From: Alphaproteobacteria bacterium
GTDB taxonomy: Bacteria; Pseudomonadota; Alphaproteobacteria; UBA7887
Length of the DNA stretch: 5,581 nt
Assembly: GCA_028289725.1 (NCBI GenBank)
Contig: JANQOH010000301.1
Coordinates: 1 to 5,581 of the forward strand
Direction of reading: 5' to 3'
Made by a program: the position numbers and the translations under genes. Shown piece after piece: positions 1 to 4,919 of this stretch (position 1 is the first letter of the stretch; the number at the start of each line of letters is the position of its first letter). The notes beneath the pieces are model-generated. The model made no database searches. It was not told where the DNA came from and saw only the letters and a list, made by a program, of their open reading frames with translations.

Positions 1-702
1 AACGCACTTCATCCGCCGGCGCATTTCGAGTTCGACGAAGTTTTCAACGCTTTCCGTGATGATCCCGACCAGTGGATCGCGATCGTCACAGGCGCGGGCG
101 ACAAGGCGTTTTCCGCCGGCAACGATTTGAAATATCAGGCGGCCGGCGGGCCGCGCGAACGGCCGGACTCGGGCTTTGCCGGGCTGACCCAACGCTTCGA
201 TCTCGACAAGCCGGTGATCGCGGCGGTCAACGGCTTCGCCATGGGCGGCGGGTTCGAGATCGCGCTCGCCTGCGACCTGATCCTAGCCGCCGACAGCGCT
301 GTGTTTGCACTGCCCGAACCGCGGGTCGGCTTGGCCGCTCTGGCCGGCGGGCTGCACAGGTTGCCGCGGCTGATCGGTCCGAAGCGGGCGCTGGGGATGA
401 TATTGACCGGCCGGCGCGTTTCCGCGGCGGAAGGCAAGGAGCTTGGCTTCGTCAACGAGGTGGTGAGCCAATCCGATCTGATGGGCGAAGCGCGGCGCTG
501 GGCGGCGTTGATTTTGGAATGCTCGCCCATGTCGGTGCGCGCGTCGAAACAGGCGGTCTATCAGGGCTTGGACAAGTCCAATCTGGAAGAGGCGATTTCG
601 ACCGTGTATCCGGCGGTGCAGAAGCTCTACGACAGCGCCGATTTTGTCGAGGGGCCGAAAGCGTTCGCGGAGAAGCGCGCGCCCAATTGGACCAGCGAAT
701 AG
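1..702 (+). CDS. enoyl-CoA hydratase/isomerase (crotonase family), 5' end outside window
   Basis: Crotonase-fold enzyme expected to hydrate or isomerise an enoyl-CoA thioester in the cytoplasm. The frame is open from base 1 and ends with TAG at 700-702, giving 233 visible residues. The family is usually about 260, so roughly 25 N-terminal residues are missing. The first oxyanion-hole segment AFSAGNDLK lies at residues 37-45. The second signature, GFAMGGGFEIALACD, contains Glu86, and LPEPRVG contains Glu106. Their spacing of 20 equals that of the two catalytic glutamates of rat mitochondrial enoyl-CoA hydratase (Glu144/Glu164), so true hydratase chemistry is plausible. The C-terminal part (SVRASKQAVYQG and after) is also typical. 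An internal TTG at 127 could be taken for a start, but the crotonase motif runs across it. The next gene begins 17 bases downstream, so the two are probably co-transcribed. The exact substrate cannot be told; the crotonase assignment is firm. Confidence 0.93.
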   Translation, partial: NALHPPAHFEFDEVFNAFRDDPDQWIAIVTGAGDKAFSAGNDLKYQAAGGPRERPDSGFAGLTQRFDLDKPVIAAVNGFAMGGGFEIALACDLILAADSAVFALPEPRVGLAALAGGLHRLPRLIGPKRALGMILTGRRVSAAEGKELGFVNEVVSQSDLMGEARRWAALILECSPMSVRASKQAVYQGLDKSNLEEAISTVYPAVQKLYDSADFVEGPKAFAEKRAPNWTSE

Positions 703-706
703 GCGC

Positions 707-714
707 GGGGAGGA
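707..714 (+). promoter_or_regulatory. Shine-Dalgarno site of the alpha/beta hydrolase gene
   Basis: GGGGAGGA sits 5 bases before the ATG at 720. It decides the start of the hydrolase, because the same frame is open upstream as far as base 72 inside the hydratase gene, where the translation is arginine-rich shadow sequence. Confidence 0.8.
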
Positions 715-719
715 CCGGC

Positions 720-1877
720 ATGGCAGATTTCCTGGCCTATGGCGAGGGCACGATCCCGGCGGGCATCCGCTCGCGTTTCGTCGACAATTCGAACGGCCTA
801 TCGATGCATATCCTGGAGGCGGGGTACGACGAACCGGGCCGGCCGCTGGTCATGCTGCTGCACGGCTTCCCTGAGCTTGCCTATAGTTGGCGCAAGGTGA
901 TGCTGCCGCTGGCGGCGCAGGGTTACCACGTCGTCGCGCCGGACCAGCGCGGCTATGGCCGCACCACCGGTTGGAATGCCGAATATGACGCCGATCTCGC
1001 GCCGTTCGGTCCGCTCAATCTGGTGCGCGATATTGTCGGCCTGGTCGCAGCCCTTGGATATGTCGAAGTGCGCGCCTTGATCGGCCACGATTACGGCTCG
1101 CCGGTCACCGCCTGGTGTTCGCTCGTGCGGCCGGACATTTTCCGCTCCTGTGTGTTGATGAGCGCGCCGTTCGGCGGTCCGCCGGCGCTGCCCATGCCGG
1201 GGCAGCAGAGCAGCGGGCGCGGCGCCGACGTGCACGACGCCATGGCGGCGCTCGACCGGCCGCGCAAGCATTACCAATGGTATTACGCGACGCGCCCCGC
1301 CAATGACGACATGATGAACTGCCCTGAGGGCGTGCACGATTTCCTGCGCGCCTATTACCACCACAAGAGCGCGGATTGGACGGACAACAAACCCTACCCG
1401 CTGAAGGGTTGGACGGCGGAGGAACTTGCCAAGCTACCGACCTATTACGTGATGGACCTTGCCGAGACCATGCCTGAAACCGTGGCGCACGAAATGCCGA
1501 GGGCGGCGGAAATCGCGGCGTGCCAATGGCTGCCGGACGAGGACCTCGCGGTCTATAGCGGCGAATATGGCCGGATCAGCTTCAAGGGCGGCCTGCAGTT
1601 CTACCGCGTGATGACCGGCGGTACGTTTCTGGCAGAGATGCAGCTCTTCTCCGGCCGCACGATCGACGTGCCCTCGATGTTCATTGCCGGCACGAGCGAC
1701 TGGGGCACCTATCAAAAGCCTGGCGATTTCGAGCGCATGCAAGGCACCTCGTGCACCAACATGATCGCCTGCGATCTGATCGACGGCGCCGGCCACTGGG
1801 TCCAACAAGAACAGCATGAGAAAGTAAGTGAACTACTGATCGATTTTATCTCGGAAGCGAAAGCCAAAGCCGCGTGA
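720..1877 (+). CDS. epoxide-hydrolase-like alpha/beta hydrolase
   Basis: A 385-residue cytoplasmic alpha/beta-hydrolase of the epoxide hydrolase branch. Visible motifs, in order, are the oxyanion motif HGFPE (48-52) followed by YSWR, DQRGYG (75-80), and the nucleophile elbow GHDYGS with Asp124. The cap segment HYQWYY (184-189) resembles the first lid-tyrosine motif. FKGGLQFYR, ending near Tyr295, resembles the second. The acid is probably Asp327 (GTSDWG) and the base His359 (GAGHWVQQ). An Asp nucleophile with two lid tyrosines favours epoxide hydrolase over esterase, and the HW-type motif of haloacetate dehalogenases is absent. The stretch of about 105 residues between the lid tyrosines is long for a bacterial soluble enzyme of this family (usually about 290-330 residues). 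The last 25 or so codons are unusually AT-rich (24/60 G+C in 1801-1860 against 39/60 in 1741-1800) and may have been replaced by recombination. Substrate unknown. Confidence 0.88.
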   Translation: MADFLAYGEGTIPAGIRSRFVDNSNGLSMHILEAGYDEPGRPLVMLLHGFPELAYSWRKVMLPLAAQGYHVVAPDQRGYGRTTGWNAEYDADLAPFGPLNLVRDIVGLVAALGYVEVRALIGHDYGSPVTAWCSLVRPDIFRSCVLMSAPFGGPPALPMPGQQSSGRGADVHDAMAALDRPRKHYQWYYATRPANDDMMNCPEGVHDFLRAYYHHKSADWTDNKPYPLKGWTAEELAKLPTYYVMDLAETMPETVAHEMPRAAEIAACQWLPDEDLAVYSGEYGRISFKGGLQFYRVMTGGTFLAEMQLFSGRTIDVPSMFIAGTSDWGTYQKPGDFERMQGTSCTNMIACDLIDGAGHWVQQEQHEKVSELLIDFISEAKAKAA

Positions 1878-1895
1878 TTGTGGCGAATACATTGC
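1860..1895 (+). repeat. left copy of duplicated hydrolase/aldolase junction (direct repeat A)
   Basis: These 36 bases match 2869-2904 at 29 positions without gaps. The copy spans the last five sense codons and TGA stop of the hydrolase (KAKAA-stop), and then bases resembling the aldolase start. Read in the aldolase frame from GTG at 1874 they give V-I-V-A-N-T-L-H and then TAG at 1898-1900, against M-I-M-A-N-T-L-R in the real gene. Six of the seven differences are transitions. The aldolase-like part is therefore best seen as a dead remnant of a gene start. Confidence 0.72.
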
Positions 1896-1967
1896 ATTAG
1901 CGGTTTCTGTTACTCAGTTCCTAGACAGACTGTTCGATGCCAATGCAAAGAACGATGTCGTTTTTGC
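1878..1967. other. intergenic stretch between convergent genes
   Basis: About 90 bases between the hydrolase stop and the stop of the opposite-strand membrane protein. The first 18-23 bases belong to the aldolase-start remnant. The rest is AT-rich. A 7-bp inverted repeat (1892-1898 with 1942-1948) has a 43-base loop and is probably chance. I see no hairpin with a T-tract that would serve as a bidirectional terminator. Confidence 0.5.
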
Positions 1968-2678
1968 CTATTTGTGAAGGCGGGGACTGAAGGTTTTTTC
2001 GTTAGGCTTCATTTTTGCGATTTCTAACTCTGTTAGCAGTGTATCTATAGACATCTGAGCGTCGCTATGTTCTGGGACAAGCGTCAGTACTGTCGCGTCA
2101 AAAAGAATGCAATCATCCCAAAGAGACAATGCAATTAGCGCGCCTCTTTCGATCAGGTCGGAGGCTGCATTTTTCGATAGTTCTTCATGTATTGCGTCAG
2201 GAGCCAGGCGGAAAACAACGGCGTAACCCATAAGCGGGCCAACTTGAATTTCGTCCGTAACCTCGTAAGCGGAGAGATCATTGCCCTCGAAGATACTCCA
2301 AGGGTAACCGAAAATTTCACTTGCTTGGGCAACACGCTCCTTGGAGTTCCTTGGGTGACCAAACTCTTCATTTTCTGGTGATGTCCTCAGCGGAATTAGA
2401 TGGTAAAGCCCGAATGCGCCGGGCGCATCTTTGCATCCGTCACATACAAGCGCCCCGGTCGCGTGATACCCATACGACCCGGTGCTCCAAATTGGACCGG
2501 ACGCGCCGACGGTGTAAGTCCACAGTGTTCCGCCTTGTTCGACGGTCGTGTAGCCAGCGCCTCCTTGCTTGAACTCACAGCCGACTTTCTGATGCCCAGT
2601 TTTGATGATGGCGAAGGTGACGAGCGCAGTGATCAAGAGAGATACAAATACTGCGCGACGATCTACGGTTGTATTCAT
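1968..2678 (-). CDS. hypothetical membrane-anchored protein with CxxC motif
   Basis: I do not recognise this 236-residue protein. The N-terminus has two arginines (7-8) and then an uncleaved-looking hydrophobic segment at about 9-25. This implies a single-pass anchor with the rest in the periplasm by the positive-inside rule. The outer part starts with a Cys at 34 and a Gly/Thr/Tyr-rich region, carries CDGC at 79-82, and has a more acidic C-terminal half ending in a basic tail. The CxxC could be a disulfide or metal site. Two starts are possible: ATG at 2678 (chosen) or in-frame GTG at 2690 (four residues longer). Neither has a visible ribosome site. Codon use and composition are AT-richer than both neighbours (25/60 G+C in 1981-2040). 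It lies antisense to the flanking operon, inside the segment bracketed by the 36-base repeats, so it is probably acquired cargo. The reading frame is intact. Confidence 0.7.
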   Translation of the reverse strand: MNTTVDRRAVFVSLLITALVTFAIIKTGHQKVGCEFKQGGAGYTTVEQGGTLWTYTVGASGPIWSTGSYGYHATGALVCDGCKDAPGAFGLYHLIPLRTSPENEEFGHPRNSKERVAQASEIFGYPWSIFEGNDLSAYEVTDEIQVGPLMGYAVVFRLAPDAIHEELSKNAASDLIERGALIALSLWDDCILFDATVLTLVPEHSDAQMSIDTLLTELEIAKMKPNEKTFSPRLHK

Positions 2679-2691
2679 TGTAGGGTGCACG

Positions 2692-2720
2692 TTAAACGAT
2701 GACCGAGCCGAGTGTATAGT
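2692..2720 (+). promoter_or_regulatory. possible promoter toward the aldolase gene
   Basis: TATAGT at 2715-2720 is one base from the -10 consensus. TTAAAC at 2692-2697 lies 17 bases upstream but matches the -35 consensus at only three positions. Transcription from here would start near 2727 and give a leader of about 155 bases that includes both stem-loops. On the other strand the same bases read TATACA (2718-2713), a weak -10 candidate for the membrane protein, with no good -35. The call is tentative. Confidence 0.25.
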
Positions 2721-2736
2721 CGCCGAATACTAGTTG

Positions 2737-2783
2737 GTCGGTGATCTTATGGAGATCCGTCTAGCACAACGCGGATCACCGAC
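2737..2783. repeat. stem-loop 1: 10-bp perfect inverted repeat
   Basis: GTCGGTGATC at 2737-2746 is the exact reverse complement of 2774-2783, with a 27-base loop. Two shorter pairings compete with it: 2754-2759 with 2772-2777 (6 bp) and 2743-2747 with 2753-2757 (5 bp). They use the same bases, so the region could switch between folds if transcribed. It could also be a protein-binding palindrome between the divergent membrane-protein and aldolase genes. Confidence 0.6.
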
Positions 2784-2791
2784 TTCCGACG

Positions 2792-2836
2792 CATAGTGGC
2801 GTGAAGCGCGTGCAACGCGCGCCAAAACCCACTATG
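2792..2836. repeat. stem-loop 2: 8-bp outer stem enclosing a GC-rich hairpin
   Basis: CATAGTGG at 2792-2799 pairs exactly with CCACTATG at 2829-2836. Inside it, GCGCGT (2806-2811) pairs with ACGCGC (2815-2820) across a three-base loop. No T-run follows on either strand, so it is not a standard terminator. Eight bases separate it from stem-loop 1, and the pair forms a compact palindromic unit of about 100 bases, like a structured leader RNA or an intergenic palindromic repeat element. Confidence 0.6.
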
Positions 2837-2868
2837 AGTTCCTGCGATATTCCCAGTCTGGATACGAC

Positions 2869-2904
2869 AAGGCCCAAGCTGCATGATTATGGCGAACACG
2901 TTGC
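2869..2904 (+). repeat. right copy of duplicated hydrolase/aldolase junction (direct repeat B)
   Basis: This copy is offset by 1009 bases from 1860-1895. It reads as the tail of a hydrolase-like gene (codons for KAQAA and TGA at 2884-2886) overlapping the real aldolase ATG at 2883 in an ATGA stop/start arrangement. The hydrolase-like frame is open only back to a TAG at 2794-2796, and its upstream residues do not clearly resemble the intact hydrolase, so only the last few codons are duplicated. AAGG at 2869-2872 is the most likely ribosome site for the aldolase. Confidence 0.72.
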
Positions 2905-3680
2905 GCGAGAAATTTGATGCCGGGAAGCCGACGATCGGCACGCATTTTCTGTCTAACGATCCGGACACGCCGGAGGTGATCGGCGATACCGGGCTGTTCG
3001 ACTATGGCGAATATTGCGCTGAATATTCGGCGTTCGACATGCACGGCCTCTATCACATGGCGCGGGCGGCGCAGTGCGGCGGCCTTCCGCTGATGATCAA
3101 GCTCGATCAGGAAGCGCAGGGCTTTTGGGCGCAAGCGGCGATCGGCGCGGGCTTCAAGGCGGTGCTCTATACCGATATCCGCACGCCGGACGATGTCGAT
3201 CTTTGCCATGCGTCGCTGCGGCCTGACACGCCCAATGACGGCGGCATGATGGGGCTCAAGCTGCGGCGGCCGGCGCTCACCAGCTACAGCCCCGAGCACT
3301 ATATGGCCGACCTCAAATCGATCATGTTTCTGATCATGATCGAGAAGAACGTCGCGGTGGAGAACCTCGACGATGTGTTGGTGCGGGCGAAGGCGCGCGG
3401 CGTCGACATGACCCAATGGGGGCCGGCGGACTTCGGGTTTTCGCGCGGCGAGCCGGGGCTGATGTATACCGAAGACATCCGGCCGCACGAAGAATTGGTG
3501 ATCAAGAAATGCCTGGAGCACGGCATCGCGCCGCGTTGGGAAATCGGTCAGGTCGAGCAAGCGAAGCGTTACATCGATCTCGGCGTCCGGCATTTCTGCA
3601 TCGGCTGGGACCGGTTCATCTATCAGGCCGCGCTGAAGGATATCGGCGAGGGCATGCGCAAATTGGTCGAAACGATTTAG
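2883..3680 (+). CDS. HpcH/HpaI aldolase family protein, non-canonical active site
   Basis: A 265-residue (beta/alpha)8-type protein of normal length for the HpcH/HpaI class II aldolases, which cleave 4-hydroxy-2-oxo acids to pyruvate plus an aldehyde. Evidence includes GTHFLSNDPDTPEVI near the N-terminus, GAGFKAVLYTDIRTPDDV (88-105), MIEKNVAVENLDDVL and WGPADFGFSRGEPG. The metal ligands appear kept as Glu154 (MIEK) and Asp183 (GPAD). However, the HpaI motif DGEH (Asp42-Gly-Glu-His45) aligns with C-A-E-Y at 45-48, and Arg70 aligns with Lys73. The usual catalytic His and pyruvate-stabilising Arg are therefore absent. It may be a lyase with different chemistry or substrate. ATG 2883 is chosen because AAGG lies 10 bases upstream; ATG 2889 is the alternative. 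The sulfurtransferase follows after 31 bases, probably in the same transcript. Confidence 0.85.
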   Translation: MIMANTLREKFDAGKPTIGTHFLSNDPDTPEVIGDTGLFDYGEYCAEYSAFDMHGLYHMARAAQCGGLPLMIKLDQEAQGFWAQAAIGAGFKAVLYTDIRTPDDVDLCHASLRPDTPNDGGMMGLKLRRPALTSYSPEHYMADLKSIMFLIMIEKNVAVENLDDVLVRAKARGVDMTQWGPADFGFSRGEPGLMYTEDIRPHEELVIKKCLEHGIAPRWEIGQVEQAKRYIDLGVRHFCIGWDRFIYQAALKDIGEGMRKLVETI

Positions 3681-3697
3681 ATTGTCGGCATTGGAAG

Positions 3698-3705
3698 AAG
3701 GGAAG
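3698..3705 (+). promoter_or_regulatory. Shine-Dalgarno site of the sulfurtransferase gene
   Basis: AAGGGAAG lies 6 bases before the ATG at 3712. This supports that ATG over the in-frame TTG at 3682, which directly follows the aldolase stop and has no ribosome site, and over the GTG at 3709. Confidence 0.7.
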
Positions 3706-3711
3706 ACGGTG

Positions 3712-4587
3712 ATGGCGTCATTGAACGAACTGCGCGCGAAATCATTGGTGGAGACTGACTGGCTGGCCGAGCATTTGGACGATCCGAACTTGCGAATTTT
3801 CGATTGCACCGTTTGGCTCAAGCCCGACCCGCCGAAGATTTACCGCGTCGAAAGTGCGCGCGCCGACTACAATGCTGGTCACATTCCGAACTCGGCGTTT
3901 CTCGAACTCACGGAAGTCTCGGACACCAATTCCAAGTTCAACTTTATGATGCCCGCGCCCGAGCGGTTCGCCGCCTCCATGGCCGGTCGCGGCGTCAGCG
4001 ACGACAGCCACGTGATCCTCTACTCGCGCCAAACCATTCAGTGGGCGACGCGGGTGTGGTGGATGCTGCGCTCGATCGGTTTCGACAATGCGTCGGTGCT
4101 GAACGGCGGCTTCGACAAATGGCAGGTGGAGGGCCGGGAAATCTCGACCGAGCCGCTTGAGTATTCGAGCGACGCCTTAACGCCGCGCCCGCGCGCCGGC
4201 TTGTTTTGCGATAAGGACGAGACGCGCAGCGCGATCGACGACGGCGCGGCCTGCGTGGTCAACGCGCTTCGGCCGTCGCTCCACGATGGCAGCGAGGGCG
4301 TGAATTATGGCCGCCCGGGGCGGATCGCGGGCAGCATCAACGTGCCGGCGGGGGCCTTGCTCGACCCCGAGACAAAAGCGTACCGGCCGTGGCCCGAACT
4401 CGAAGGCCTGTTCAAGGATTCCGGCATTCTCGACCAAGAGAAGGTCGTGCTCTATTGCGGCGGCGGCATCGCGGCGACCAGCGATGCCTTCGTCCTCACC
4501 ATGCTCGGCAAGGACAATGTGACGGTCTACGACGCCTCCATGTCCGAGTGGGCGAACGACCCCGAAATGCCCATGGAGACGGGGTAA
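3712..4587 (+). CDS. two-domain rhodanese-like sulfurtransferase (thiosulfate/3-mercaptopyruvate type)
   Basis: A 291-residue tandem rhodanese protein, the usual size for thiosulfate or 3-mercaptopyruvate sulfurtransferases, which pass a sulfane sulfur through a cysteine persulfide. Domain 1 (about 10-140) has YNAGHIPNSAFLEL and the structural signature SVLNGGFDKW. Its active-site position reads LYSRQT, with Ser instead of Cys, as expected for the inactive half. Domain 2 (about 160-290) has GRIAGSINVPAG and the active loop CGGGIAA with Cys249. The loop is closer to the CG(S/T)GVTA of mercaptopyruvate enzymes than to the CRKGVTA of animal rhodanese. In domain 2 the common D-A-R after the first strand reads N-A-L-R. 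No signal peptide is visible, so it is cytoplasmic. It lies behind the aldolase. The donor is uncertain, but the fold and active cysteine are clear. Confidence 0.9.
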   Translation: MASLNELRAKSLVETDWLAEHLDDPNLRIFDCTVWLKPDPPKIYRVESARADYNAGHIPNSAFLELTEVSDTNSKFNFMMPAPERFAASMAGRGVSDDSHVILYSRQTIQWATRVWWMLRSIGFDNASVLNGGFDKWQVEGREISTEPLEYSSDALTPRPRAGLFCDKDETRSAIDDGAACVVNALRPSLHDGSEGVNYGRPGRIAGSINVPAGALLDPETKAYRPWPELEGLFKDSGILDQEKVVLYCGGGIAATSDAFVLTMLGKDNVTVYDASMSEWANDPEMPMETG

Positions 4588-4611
4588 CGGGCAAAATGGC
4601 GGACGATCTGC

Positions 4612-4617
4612 TATAAT
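4612..4617 (+). promoter_or_regulatory. -10 box upstream of the small helical protein gene
   Basis: A perfect TATAAT in the 56-base gap after the sulfurtransferase stop, with 26 bases between it and the ATG at 4644. Transcription would begin near 4624 with a leader of about 20 bases. No good -35 hexamer is present at 16-18 bases spacing, so the small gene may have its own weak or activator-dependent promoter. Confidence 0.45.
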
Positions 4618-4643
4618 CCCGGGCGAGCGGACTTGAGGGACCG

Positions 4644-4898
4644 ATGAGCGTGTTGGTACGGCGATTATTGGCGATGGCGGCGCGCAAGGTGGCGGCCGAC
4701 CCGCAAGTGCAGGCCAAAGCGGCGGATGTCTATCAGTCGCAGGTGCGCCCGCGCGTCAAATCGGCCGCCCGCGAGACCAAGGCCAACCTTGATTTCGCGC
4801 GATCCGAGCTGAGCGATATCGCGCGCGACATCGATCCGATCAAAAATCCGAAAGCGTTCCTGGCGCAGGCTAAGAAACGGCTCTACGACAAACCTTAG
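4644..4898 (+). CDS. small charged helical protein, function unknown
   Basis: An 84-residue protein I cannot name. GAGGGA at 4635-4640 sits just before the ATG and supports the start. After a short hydrophobic N-terminal patch (SVLVRRLLAMAA) it is rich in Ala, Lys, Arg, Gln and Glu, with no cysteine and no membrane segment. It should form long amphipathic helices up to about residue 65, a break at DIDPIKNP, and a short final helix. Codon use matches the GC-rich neighbours, with G or C at most third positions, so it looks like a real native gene. It is separated from the sulfurtransferase by 56 bases holding a TATAAT box, and it converges on the LysR regulator with a 21-base gap that has no visible terminator. 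Confidence 0.75.
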   Translation: MSVLVRRLLAMAARKVAADPQVQAKAADVYQSQVRPRVKSAARETKANLDFARSELSDIARDIDPIKNPKAFLAQAKKRLYDKP

Positions 4899-4919
4899 TC
4901 GGCCCGCGCAGGCAATAAA

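Noticed and set aside
72..719. Upstream extension of the hydrolase frame through the hydratase gene
   Set aside because: The translation is arginine-rich shadow sequence; the strong ribosome site at 707-714 fixes the start at 720.
798..1364. A 188-codon open frame on the - strand opposite the hydrolase
   Set aside because: Antisense shadow with His/Arg-rich composition, while the + strand carries the full hydrolase motif set.
1892..1948. 7-bp inverted repeat TTGCATT/AATGCAA after the hydrolase
   Set aside because: The 43-base loop and short arms make it likely chance, and there is no T-tract for a terminator.
1968..2868. Insertion sequence in the inserted segment
   Set aside because: There is no transposase or integrase frame, and no terminal inverted repeats at the ends of the segment; only the diverged direct repeats bracket it.
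2747..2968. A 73-codon - strand frame across the intergenic stem-loops and aldolase start
   Set aside because: It overlaps the aldolase N-terminus, has no ribosome site that I can see, and runs through the palindromes, so it is probably chance.
2832..3821. A 329-codon open frame on the - strand opposite the aldolase
   Set aside because: Its product is Arg/His/Asp-rich with no motifs, as expected for the shadow of a GC-rich gene. The + strand frame has clear HpcH/HpaI family motifs.
4596..4616. Six-codon mini-frame (M-A-D-D-L-L) ahead of the small helical gene
   Set aside because: It has no ribosome site and overlaps the TATAAT box, so it would lie outside the expected transcript.
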